Positions 1 through 7,431 of a stretch of 9,831 nt of DNA are shown here, piece by piece; within the stretch, counting starts at the first letter, position 1, and each line of letters opens with the position of its first letter. This DNA is from Flavobacterium sp. (lineage in GTDB: Bacteria > Bacteroidota > Bacteroidia > Flavobacteriales > Flavobacteriaceae). The notes under the pieces were generated by a model that ran no database searches, was not told the origin of the DNA, and was given only the letters and a program-made list of their open reading frames with translations. The stretch spans positions 1 to 9,831 of the forward strand of contig JAHRWO010000076.1 in the NCBI GenBank assembly GCA_019105125.1. Reading direction: 5' to 3'. The translations under genes and the position numbers were made by a program.

Positions 1-18
1 AAAATGGTCAAAAGACGT

Positions 19-35
19 ATTAGTTAAAAACTAAT
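19..35. repeat. Small AT-rich inverted repeat beside the terminator
   Basis: ATTAGTT (19-25) and AACTAAT (29-35) are exact reverse complements separated by AAA. The stem is seven base pairs with only one G-C pair, so it would be weak in RNA. It sits just beyond the strong terminator palindrome at 51-78. It may be chance in AT-rich DNA or a minor accessory hairpin; no function can be assigned. Confidence 0.35.
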
Positions 36-50
36 TCAATTTTAAGTATA

Positions 51-78
51 AAAAAGTCCCGATTAATCGGGACTTTTT
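51..78. terminator. Bidirectional intrinsic terminator, perfect palindrome
   Basis: This is a perfect 28-base palindrome: the left arm AAAAAGTCCCGATT is followed directly by its exact reverse complement, so the RNA would form a GC-centred stem (GTCCCG/CGGGAC) with a short AU loop. The A5 and T5 ends give a U-tract after the stem on either strand. It lies 16 bases past the stop of the minus-strand RND pump gene and so most likely ends the efflux operon. It could equally stop a plus-strand transcript entering from the left edge. Confidence 0.9.
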
Positions 79-94
79 AGTTATATGCTTTATT

Positions 95-3000
95 TTAAAT
101 TTCGTGTTTCGGGGTAAAACCATCCTCACTTAATTCTTTGTGAACATAATCAGCTTTCATTAAAGCGTCATAATCTACTTTAACATCTTTTCCTAATCTA
201 ACTCTAATGCTGTCAACAATAGCGTAAACTACAGGAACAACAATTAATGTTAAGAATAAAGAGGAAATCAAACCACCAATAATTACCCACGCTAAACCAT
301 TATTCATTTCGGCAGCAGCTCCTTTAGCAAGCGCAATAGGCACCATTCCAATTACCATGGCAATAGTTGTCATTAAGATTGGACGTAAACGCGCGTGGTT
401 TGCTTGAACTAAAGCTTTGAAAGTTGTTTCTCCAGCTTCTTTTCTGTGGTTAGCAAAGTCAACCAATAAAATTGCATTTTTCGTTACCAATCCAATCAAC
501 ATAATGATACCCAAAATGGTGAAAATATTAAGTGAATTGTTTGTTAATGCCAAAGCAAATAACGCTCCAATAAACGATAACGGAATTGAGAACAATACTA
601 CAAAAGGCGTTACAAAGTCATCATATAAAGCGACCATTACCAAGTAAACTAAAATAATTGCAGCAAGTAAAGCAACTCCTAAAGTACCAAAACCTTCTGT
701 TTGGTTTTCCATATCTCCACCCCAAACGTAGTTAACTCCCGTTGGACGTTCCATTTTTGAGAATACAGATTCCCATTCAGTTGCAATAGTACCAGAAGGT
801 CTACCTACAGATTGAGCTTCAATCGTAACCGAAGTACTCTTGTCTCTTCTTTCTAACATACTTGGACCAGAACTTTCAATTACCTCTGCAAATTGAGATA
901 ATTTGATTTGTTGTCCCATGTTGTTTACGAAAATCAGATTGTTTACATCATTAATATTCGAGCGATCATATTCATTGAATCTGATGTTAATATCATATTC
1001 GTATTCTCCTGCTCTAAATTTTCCATCAGTATTTCCGTTGAAAGCGGTTTGCATTGTTAAACCAACTGTTTGAAGGTTTAATCCTAATGCCGCCATTTTA
1101 TCACGATCCACTTGAACTCTGATTTCAGGATTTCCAGCTTCTGAAGTTAGTTTTACTTCTGATGCTCCTGGCACTTTTTTCAATTCAGCAGCTGCTTTTT
1201 GAGCAAATAGCATTACATCATCAAAATTTGGACCTGTAACAGTTAAAGCAATTGGAGCTTTATCGGCACCTAATAATCCCATAGGAACTGTTTTTACTTT
1301 AGCTCCTACTAATTCTTTTTCTAATTGACGTTTGATTTTAGCTGCATATATAAACGAGTTGTCATCACGTTTTGCTTTTTCAACCAAAGAAATCAAAATT
1401 TCAGCTTTGTAAGCAGTAGATTGCGTAGCTCCCATACCATCACTAGTTTGACCTACTGTGGTGATCATGTCTACGATATTTTTATCTTTTTTAAGATAAG
1501 CTTCTGCTTTTTGTGTCATGAAATTCGTTTGCTCAATTGAAACGTCTTTTGGCATTTCAATTTGAACTAAGAATTCGCCTTTATCTGTTTTAGAGAAGAA
1601 TTCACCACCAATGAATCCACCTCCTAATAATCCAAAAATTGAACCAAAGAAAATAACAGTAACGATAGCTAACGTTGTTTTTTTGTAATTTAAAGACCAA
1701 GTTAAAATGTCTGTAACTTTGTGAGTGAATTTGTCTAGGTAGTTTTCAAAACCTAAAATAATTTTTCCAAAAAACGATTCTTTATTTAAATGTTCTAATT
1801 TTCCGTAACGTGAGAATAGCCAAGGAACAATTGTAAATGAAGCCAATAACGACAATAATGTAGCAATAATTACTGTAACACAAAATTGCGTAATGATGTT
1901 AGAAACTAATCCAGTACTCATGGCAATTGGTAAGAATACGACCACGATAACTAAAGTAATGGCGGTAACAGTAAATCCAAGTTCGGCTGCACCATCATAA
2001 GCTGCGCGAACCTTGTTTTTACCCATTTCCATATGTCGGTGTATGTTCTCTAATACTACAATTGCGTCGTCTACTAAGATTCCTACTACTAACGAAAGTC
2101 CAAGTAAACTCATTAAGTTTAACGTGTATCCCATTAATGAAATTCCAATGAAAGTAGCAATCAACGAAGCTGGAATCGATACCATTACGATAGCAGCATT
2201 ACGTAAACTGTGTAAGAAGAATAACATTACAAATGCAACTAAAAAGATAGCAAGAAATAAATCGTGCATTACATTATCGGCAGCAGTTAAGGTAAATTCA
2301 CTACTATCGTTTGCTATTTTTAATTTCAAATTCGATTTTGAGTAATCTTGTTCAATTTTAGCAACTGCTTCTTTTACTTTTTTACTTACTTCAACCGCAT
2401 TTGCATCTGATTGTTTAATAACTTGTAAAATGATGGAACCTTTTTCATTAATTCTTGAGATTTTGGTCACATCTTTTTGCGCATCTTGTACATCAGCTAC
2501 ATCACCTAAACGTACTTGAACGCCGTTGTTTGAAGCAACAACTAAATTACGTAACTCTTCAACAGATTTATATTTTCCAGATAAACGAATGGTTGTACTA
2601 TTTTCTCTAGTCTTGATATTACCCGTTGGGAAATCTAAATTAGAAGATAAAACCGCTTGTTGTACTTGAGGAACAGATAATCCAAAACCTTGTAATTTAG
2701 TTGCATCTAAGCTTACTTTAATTTCTCTTTCTTCACCACCTACTAAGTTAACTTGCGCCACACCGGGAACACGAGAAACAATCGGTTGGATTTTCTTGTC
2801 TAATAAGTCGTAGAAAGCAACTTCATCCATACTAGCAGTTGCACCGATGGTCATAATAGGTAAATCACTCAACGAGAATTTGCTTAATGATGGTGGGTCA
2901 ACATCATCTGGTAAGTCTTTTAATACCGCATTGATTTTGCGTTGGGCATCGTTCAAAGAATAATCAGCATCAGCATCAGCAGTTAATGTAATCATTACTA

Positions 3001-3268
3001 CTGATAAACTTTCATAAGACTTTGATTCTAATTTTTTGATGTTTTCCATAGTAGAAACCGCATCCTCAATTTTCTTGGTAACGGTATTTTCTACTTCACT
3101 TGGAGAAGCTCCAGGATAAACAGTTGAAACGGTAACTACGTTAATCTCAAATTTTGGAATTAACTCATAACTCAACTGTTTATAACTATATAGTCCACCT
3201 AATAATAGTATCGTAAAAAGTACGATAACCATAGAAGGTCTTTTAATTGATATATCTACAATTTTCAT
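95..3268 (-). CDS. RND-family efflux pump, inner-membrane permease (AcrB/HAE1-like)
   Basis: This is the proton-driven inner-membrane transporter of a tripartite efflux system; it captures substrates from the periplasm or membrane and passes them to the outer-membrane channel. The 1057 residues match the usual length of about 1030-1060. The two-fold RND layout is visible: a first membrane helix near residues 12-28, a periplasmic porter half (about 35-335), membrane helices from about 335 to 555, a second periplasmic half (about 560-860), and helices to about 1020. Helix 4 carries GILVDDAIVVLENIHR with the paired Asp400/Asp401, and helix 10 carries GLVTKNAILLVDFANH with Lys930; these correspond to the proton-relay residues of AcrB. 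The DD pair fits the HAE1 (drug/hydrophobe) class better than the heavy-metal class. A typical NHARLRPILMTT motif follows helix 10. The gene is last in the operon, 28 bases after the adaptor gene, with the terminator just downstream. It appears intact. The actual substrate cannot be read from sequence. Confidence 0.95.
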   Translation of the reverse strand: MKIVDISIKRPSMVIVLFTILLLGGLYSYKQLSYELIPKFEINVVTVSTVYPGASPSEVENTVTKKIEDAVSTMENIKKLESKSYESLSVVMITLTADADADYSLNDAQRKINAVLKDLPDDVDPPSLSKFSLSDLPIMTIGATASMDEVAFYDLLDKKIQPIVSRVPGVAQVNLVGGEEREIKVSLDATKLQGFGLSVPQVQQAVLSSNLDFPTGNIKTRENSTTIRLSGKYKSVEELRNLVVASNNGVQVRLGDVADVQDAQKDVTKISRINEKGSIILQVIKQSDANAVEVSKKVKEAVAKIEQDYSKSNLKLKIANDSSEFTLTAADNVMHDLFLAIFLVAFVMLFFLHSLRNAAIVMVSIPASLIATFIGISLMGYTLNLMSLLGLSLVVGILVDDAIVVLENIHRHMEMGKNKVRAAYDGAAELGFTVTAITLVIVVVFLPIAMSTGLVSNIITQFCVTVIIATLLSLLASFTIVPWLFSRYGKLEHLNKESFFGKIILGFENYLDKFTHKVTDILTWSLNYKKTTLAIVTVIFFGSIFGLLGGGFIGGEFFSKTDKGEFLVQIEMPKDVSIEQTNFMTQKAEAYLKKDKNIVDMITTVGQTSDGMGATQSTAYKAEILISLVEKAKRDDNSFIYAAKIKRQLEKELVGAKVKTVPMGLLGADKAPIALTVTGPNFDDVMLFAQKAAAELKKVPGASEVKLTSEAGNPEIRVQVDRDKMAALGLNLQTVGLTMQTAFNGNTDGKFRAGEYEYDINIRFNEYDRSNINDVNNLIFVNNMGQQIKLSQFAEVIESSGPSMLERRDKSTSVTIEAQSVGRPSGTIATEWESVFSKMERPTGVNYVWGGDMENQTEGFGTLGVALLAAIILVYLVMVALYDDFVTPFVVLFSIPLSFIGALFALALTNNSLNIFTILGIIMLIGLVTKNAILLVDFANHRKEAGETTFKALVQANHARLRPILMTTIAMVIGMVPIALAKGAAAEMNNGLAWVIIGGLISSLFLTLIVVPVVYAIVDSIRVRLGKDVKVDYDALMKADYVHKELSEDGFTPKHEI

Positions 3269-3296
3269 ATAATCGGTTTTAAGTAAGCGTCTTTAA

Positions 3297-4364
3297 TTAT
3301 TTTACAATAGAAACTTTAGTGCTATCACTTAAGTTAATTTGACCGCTAGTTACTACTACGTCTCCATTGTTTAAGCCACTCAGAATTTCAACTTTGTCGC
3401 CAAACACTCTTCCTGCCACAACTTTTTTCATTACTGCGATGTCTTTTTCCACCACATACACTTGGTTGCTACTTACACTTCCTACAAAAGCACTTCTTGG
3501 AATTGTCATTAATTCAGGCTGTTTTCCTTCTGGCGCACCAAAAACTACAGAACCATACATTCCTGCTTTGATTTCATTATTAGGATTGTTTGTTATAGCC
3601 ACTTCAATTGGGAAGTTTAAAGATGTGTCAGCTTTTGGAGCAATAAAAGTTACTTTTCCAGTGTATTCTTTATCAGGAAAAACACTTGCTTTTACTTTTA
3701 CAACTGAACCAATTTTTAATTGTGCTACTTGACGCTCACTTACATTTACTTTCAGTTTTAACGAGTTTGTATTCACAATTTCGAACATTTTTGTTGGAGG
3801 CATTGCGCTTAAAATAGTTCCAACTTCAATGAATTTTTTATTGATAATTCCTCCGAAAGGCGCTTTTACTCTTGTATCACCCACATTAATATTAGCTTGA
3901 GTCAATCTAGATTTAGCGTTAATCATGTTGATTCTAGCTTGGTCTAATTGTTGTTTTGTAACACCTCCAGTTTTGTAAGCACTTTCGAATCGATTGAAAT
4001 CGTTAAGAGCATTTTGATAATTAGCATTAGCTGTTTCTGCTTCAACATTAACAACATCACCTCTAATAATAGCGATAGTTTGACCTTTTGCTACTCTGTC
4101 TCCTTCTTTTACTAAAATCGAAATTACTTTTCCAGAACGTTCTGCGGCCATTTCCAATTCTTGGTCAGGTGAGAAGTTTCCATTAGCAACAAAGTTGTCT
4201 TCAACAGGATTTGTTCCTACTGTAGCCACACGTACAGCAACGCTACTATTTTCTTGAGCAACAATAGCTGTATCTGCTTCATTTTGTTTTTTGTTGTTCA
4301 TAAGAGTTACAACAGTAGCCCCTACTAATCCTACACCTAAAACGATATAAATTATTTTTTTCAT
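3297..4364 (-). CDS. Efflux RND transporter periplasmic adaptor subunit (HlyD/AcrA-like)
   Basis: This is the membrane-fusion protein that bridges the RND pump and the TolC-like channel across the periplasm. It has 355 residues. The N-terminus is a basic MKK followed by a hydrophobic segment (about 4-22), which would act as a membrane anchor or uncleaved signal. There is no cysteine there, so it is not a lipoprotein like AcrA or MexA. Domain order is as expected: first half-lipoyl motif (SGKVISILVKEGDRVAKGQ, about 77-95), a rather short alpha-helical hairpin (about 106-160), second half-lipoyl motif (RVKAPFGGIINKKFIEVG, about 165-182), a beta-barrel (about 200-275), and a membrane-proximal domain to the end (MTIPRSAF near 286-293, then LNNGDVVVTSG). 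It starts 7 bases after the TolC-like gene and precedes the pump gene by 28 bases, which supports co-transcription. No Shine-Dalgarno motif precedes the start. Confidence 0.94.
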   Translation of the reverse strand: MKKIIYIVLGVGLVGATVVTLMNNKKQNEADTAIVAQENSSVAVRVATVGTNPVEDNFVANGNFSPDQELEMAAERSGKVISILVKEGDRVAKGQTIAIIRGDVVNVEAETANANYQNALNDFNRFESAYKTGGVTKQQLDQARINMINAKSRLTQANINVGDTRVKAPFGGIINKKFIEVGTILSAMPPTKMFEIVNTNSLKLKVNVSERQVAQLKIGSVVKVKASVFPDKEYTGKVTFIAPKADTSLNFPIEVAITNNPNNEIKAGMYGSVVFGAPEGKQPELMTIPRSAFVGSVSSNQVYVVEKDIAVMKKVVAGRVFGDKVEILSGLNNGDVVVTSGQINLSDSTKVSIVK

Positions 4365-4371
4365 TTGTTTA

Positions 4372-5718
4372 TTAGTTTAATAAGTTTTTTAGTTCTCCTT
4401 TAGATTTTATGAATTGAATTTCCGCTAGTTTGTATTCTAAAATAGCAGTTGTGTAATTGTTTTGTGCTTCAACTAGAGCATTTTCTGCATCTAATAAATC
4501 GGTTAATGATGCTAAACCTTGTGTGTAATTATTATTTGTATTAGCAAAAACCTCTTGTGCTAATTTTACATTCTCTTTTTGATTCGCTATAGTGATTAAG
4601 CTATTTTCAATTTGTTTTTTTGAGTTTTCAAAAGCCATGTCTAAAGCTAATTTTGTGTTTTCTAAATCAACCTGTAAACTTTTGATAGCTGTAGAAGCTT
4701 GTTTAACACGAGCTTTAGTTCCAAATCCAGTAAAAATGGGAACTCTTAAACTTAAACCAATATTAGCAAAGTCAGACCAATAAACACCATCTGCTGGTTT
4801 TGCAAAAAGTGGCATTTCAGGACCTTGACCGATATAGTTATAGCCACCGCTCAATGATAAGGTTGGGTAATAACTCGCTTGAAATGCTTTCTTTTGATAC
4901 ATTAAAAGTTGCTCTTGTTTTTTCATTAACAAATATTCTGTTCTATTGGTTACATCAGCTGTTTTAGACAAGTCTTGAGGTGTAACTTCAAAGGCGGTCT
5001 TTGGAATTACTACTTTATTTTCAACTGGCATTCCCATGTAAAACTTCAAGGCATTTTCTTGTAAACTTATAGCGTTTATAAGTTGCTGTTTTATTGAATT
5101 AATGTTGTTAACACGAACGCTAATTCGATCCAAATCAATTTTTCTTGCTAAACCGTTATCAAACTGACCTTTGATGATATCTTTTACCTTATTGGCATTT
5201 TTTAAATTATTTTCAACAACTTCTAATTTTTGTTGTTGCACGTATACTTGGTAATATGCATTTGCAACACGCTCAATAACTTGTTCTTCAGTTAAGTCAG
5301 CATTAATTTGATAGAATTCACGCGTGGTTTTTGCTGCCTTTAATCCTGTAAAAACCGATTGATCAAACAAGGCTTGACTAACGGAAACTCCAGCAATAGA
5401 GTTCCATTTTTGACCTAACGGAGCTAAAATGGTAGTTCCAGGAGCTCCAAAAAAATCACCAGGTAAAGCGTTCAATTGAAGAATAGGATTGTAATTTAAA
5501 CTTCCATTCGCTGTTATTTGAGGTAACGCTCTAGAACGAACTTCTTGAATTTTATATTCGCTATTTTCTACTTCTAATTTTGCTTTTTTAGCCTCTGACT
5601 TGTTTTCAAGAGCAAAAGAAATGGCATCTTTAAGACTAAGTTCTTTAATTTCTTGTGCATTAACTTTTGCCGTTAATACAGATACAAGAAGAAATGTTGT
5701 TAATATATTTTTTTTCAT
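4372..5718 (-). CDS. TolC-family outer-membrane efflux protein
   Basis: This is the outer-membrane channel subunit of the efflux complex, expected to trimerise into a beta-barrel plus an alpha-helical tunnel. The 448 residues are normal for the OEP family. A signal peptide is clear: MKKN, a hydrophobic core, then VNA with cleavage predicted after Ala21. The mature protein shows two structural repeats. Each has long amphipathic helices and a beta-strand segment: IAGVSVSQALFDQSVFTGLKAAK-like residues in the first half, and IGLSLRVPIFTGFGTKARVK-like residues in the second. The helical segments contain typical family wording such as QFDNGLARKIDLDRI and YTQGLASLTDLLDAENALVEA. The gene begins only 2 bases after the regulator's stop codon and ends 7 bases before the adaptor gene, so it is almost certainly in the same transcript. 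It appears intact. Confidence 0.93.
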   Translation of the reverse strand: MKKNILTTFLLVSVLTAKVNAQEIKELSLKDAISFALENKSEAKKAKLEVENSEYKIQEVRSRALPQITANGSLNYNPILQLNALPGDFFGAPGTTILAPLGQKWNSIAGVSVSQALFDQSVFTGLKAAKTTREFYQINADLTEEQVIERVANAYYQVYVQQQKLEVVENNLKNANKVKDIIKGQFDNGLARKIDLDRISVRVNNINSIKQQLINAISLQENALKFYMGMPVENKVVIPKTAFEVTPQDLSKTADVTNRTEYLLMKKQEQLLMYQKKAFQASYYPTLSLSGGYNYIGQGPEMPLFAKPADGVYWSDFANIGLSLRVPIFTGFGTKARVKQASTAIKSLQVDLENTKLALDMAFENSKKQIENSLITIANQKENVKLAQEVFANTNNNYTQGLASLTDLLDAENALVEAQNNYTTAILEYKLAEIQFIKSKGELKNLLN

Positions 5719-5720
5719 TT

Positions 5721-6317
5721 TTATAATATAGGGTTTTGTAGATGTTTTTCTAATTCGATTATTCCGGCTAAAGTAGCCATCGCTCTAATGTGATATTCCA
5801 AAGCTTTCAATTCTAATTCATGAGATTCTTTTTCTAGCATCGTGTTTTCGTTTATCGTAAATATTAAAGTGTAATAAAATTTCACATAATTTTCAACGTC
5901 CAAATTTTCTCTGTATAATCCTTCTTTGATTCCTTTTAAAATATTCTTTCTAAAACAATCTTCACAAATGCTTACCTGAATGTTTAATACCTTATTGTAG
6001 ATATCAGGATAATGTTTTTTTAATTGATAAATAGGCGAAGATTCAGCACTTTTGAACATTTCTCGAAACATTCTTTTAATTTCAAAGTTTTCTTCAATGG
6101 CGTTGTAATTTTTAGATATTATGGCGTCCATTGTTTCTTTTACTTCTTTATGAACTAAGTCAATACTTTCTTCAATTAGAATGTCTTTGTTGCTAAAATA
6201 TTTATAGATTGTTTTTTTAGAAATACACATTTCACAAGCAATATCGTCCATAGTGATGCTCTTGAAACCGAGTTTCAAAAACATTTCTTTAGCTTTATTG
6301 ATTATTTTGTCTTTCAT
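5721..6317 (-). CDS. TetR/AcrR-family transcriptional regulator of the efflux operon
   Basis: This is probably the ligand-responsive repressor of the efflux operon it heads. It has 198 residues, normal for TetR proteins. The N-terminal DNA-binding domain is clear: an initial helix (about 2-17), then the helix-turn-helix with TMDDIACEMCISKKTIYKYF (about 22-41) and the usual following NKDIL. The rest (about 50-198) is a helical ligand/dimerisation domain without family-specific motifs I can name. Two CxxC motifs stand out: Cys28-Cys31 inside the helix-turn-helix and Cys118-Cys121 in the ligand domain. Unlike many TetR genes it is not divergent from its targets: it is the first gene of the operon, 2 bases upstream of the tolC-like gene. 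A consensus promoter and an overlapping dyad lie just upstream, suggesting autorepression. The start is set by the 5' end of the HTH domain and the closeness of the promoter; no Shine-Dalgarno is present. Confidence 0.93.
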   Translation of the reverse strand: MKDKIINKAKEMFLKLGFKSITMDDIACEMCISKKTIYKYFSNKDILIEESIDLVHKEVKETMDAIISKNYNAIEENFEIKRMFREMFKSAESSPIYQLKKHYPDIYNKVLNIQVSICEDCFRKNILKGIKEGLYRENLDVENYVKFYYTLIFTINENTMLEKESHELELKALEYHIRAMATLAGIIELEKHLQNPIL

Positions 6318-6336
6318 TTTTTGTTAAATATGAGCG

Positions 6337-6366
6337 CAAATGTATAAAGGAAACTTTTAACACAAA
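6337..6366 (-). promoter_or_regulatory. Promoter of the tetR-led efflux operon (Bacteroidota type)
   Basis: Read on the minus strand, TTTG (6366-6363) is followed by 18 bases and then TACATTTG (6344-6337). This fits the Flavobacterium/Bacteroidota primary-sigma consensus of a -33 TTG/TTTG and a -7 TAnnTTTG. Transcription would start near 6330-6333, giving a leader of roughly 15 bases before the ATG at 6317. The leader is A-rich and has no Shine-Dalgarno motif. The site overlaps the candidate operator dyad at 6349-6376. Confidence 0.75.
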
Positions 6367-6376
6367 AATAGTTTCC
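6349..6376. promoter_or_regulatory. Candidate TetR-family operator (imperfect 28-base dyad)
   Basis: GGAAACT (6349-6355) and AGTTTCC (6370-6376) are exact inverted arms. After one mismatched position, two more pairs form inward (TT with AA), so 9 of 14 positions of the dyad are symmetric. A span of about 28 bases is typical of TetR-family operators. It covers the -33 box and most of the spacer of the efflux-operon promoter, where a bound repressor would block RNA polymerase. That the adjacent TetR protein is the one that binds is an inference. Confidence 0.55.
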
Positions 6377-6456
6377 AATGTTTTTACATAAATTTAACAC
6401 TTGATATATTCGCCTCATTTCAGAATATTGAAGTATTTTAGCAAAAAATTCAAGAA

Positions 6457-7431
6457 ATGCATTCTATATCCTATTATCAAGAGAAAATGACGAATCATTT
6501 TTCTCAAATCGTTGCTAATAAAGAACCTAAAAATCTATACGAACCTGTACAATATATTTTATCACTTGGTGGAAAAAGAATGCGCCCAGTGTTAACCTTA
6601 ATGGCGACTGAAGTTTTTAATGTGGATTGTGAAAAAGCGATTCCTGCGGCTACTGCAGTTGAGGTATTTCATAACTTTTCATTAATTCACGATGATATTA
6701 TGGATGATGCGCCTTTAAGAAGAGGTAATCAAACGGTTCATGAAAAATGGGATTTGAATACCGGAATTTTATCGGGTGATGCAATGCTGATTTTAGCATA
6801 TCAATATTTTGAAAATTATGAGCCGAAAATTTTCCAAGCATTGGCTAAATTATTCAGCAAAACCGCTTTAGAGGTCTGCGAAGGACAACAATACGATGTA
6901 GATTTTGAAACTCGTGATGACGTAACGATTCCAGAATACCTAAAAATGATTGAATATAAAACCGCTGTTTTAGTTGGTGCTGCTATGAAAATGGGGGCTA
7001 TTGTTGCTGAAACTTCGGAAGAAAATGCTAATTTAATTTATGATTTTGGATTGAATTTAGGAATTGCTTTCCAATTACAAGACGATTATTTAGATGCTTT
7101 CGGGAATCCAGAAACTTTTGGAAAACAAGTAGGAGGTGATATTATTGAAAATAAAAAAACCTATTTGTATCTAAAAGCAATGGAGTTTGCCAAGGAAGAA
7201 GACCAACAACAATTGTTTCATTTGTTTTCTATTCAACCAACGGATAATAATGATAAAATCGAATCGGTAAAAGCTATTTTCAATACTTCTGGAGCAAGCG
7301 AAGCTACTAAAAAAGCCATCCAAGATTTCACTTTCAAAGCATTTGAAACTTTAGAAAAAATGGATATTGAAACCGAAAAGAAAGCCATCTTAAAAGCTTT
7401 TGGTGAAAATTTAATGGGAAGAAATGTATAA
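6457..7431 (+). CDS. Short-chain trans-polyprenyl diphosphate synthase (probably geranylgeranyl diphosphate synthase)
   Basis: This cytosolic enzyme condenses isopentenyl diphosphate with allylic diphosphates to build isoprenoid chains, for carotenoids, quinone side chains or other prenyl lipids. The 324 residues are typical. Family motifs are all present: GGKRMRP (38-44) for substrate binding, the first aspartate-rich motif DDIMD (79-83, followed by D84) with downstream LRRG (87-90), GQQYD (143-147), Lys168-Thr169, and the second aspartate-rich motif DDYLD (209-213) followed by FGK and GGDIIENKKTYL. The residue five places before the first aspartate motif is Phe74. An aromatic here limits products to about C20 in type I GGPP synthases, whereas long-chain synthases have a small residue, and the motif lacks the two-residue insertion of bacterial FPP synthases. 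C20 product is therefore an inference, not certain. The gene is divergent from the efflux operon and overlaps the next gene by 8 bases. Confidence 0.93.
   Translation: MHSISYYQEKMTNHFSQIVANKEPKNLYEPVQYILSLGGKRMRPVLTLMATEVFNVDCEKAIPAATAVEVFHNFSLIHDDIMDDAPLRRGNQTVHEKWDLNTGILSGDAMLILAYQYFENYEPKIFQALAKLFSKTALEVCEGQQYDVDFETRDDVTIPEYLKMIEYKTAVLVGAAMKMGAIVAETSEENANLIYDFGLNLGIAFQLQDDYLDAFGNPETFGKQVGGDIIENKKTYLYLKAMEFAKEEDQQQLFHLFSIQPTDNNDKIESVKAIFNTSGASEATKKAIQDFTFKAFETLEKMDIETEKKAILKAFGENLMGRNV

Noticed and set aside
1..34. Possible 3' end of a plus-strand gene entering from the left edge
   Set aside because: All three plus frames close within the first 34 bases (stops at 21-23, 25-27 and 32-34), so at most 10 residues are visible and the frame cannot be chosen.
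417..2345. Plus-strand open frames at 417-647, 1325-1540 and 2013-2345
   Set aside because: They lie antisense within the well-supported RND pump gene, have low-complexity Lys/Asn/Thr/Ile/Ser-rich translations and no family features; they are shadows of the pump frame.
3367..3732. Plus-strand open frame of 121 codons
   Set aside because: It is antisense to the conserved barrel and membrane-proximal domains of the adaptor gene; the translation has no recognisable features.
4592..4783. Plus-strand open frame of 63 codons
   Set aside because: It is antisense to the conserved C-terminal half of the TolC-like gene.
95..6317. Efflux operon considered as a horizontally acquired resistance island
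   Set aside because: Base composition and codon use look the same as in the flanking housekeeping genes, and there are no mobile-element genes, tRNA sites or direct repeats around it.
6405..6441. Possible promoter boxes for the prenyl synthase gene (TATATTCG at 6405-6412, TATTTTAG at 6434-6441)
   Set aside because: Each differs by one base from TAnnTTTG and neither has a TTG/TTTG at 17-23 bases upstream; I cannot choose between them or support either.
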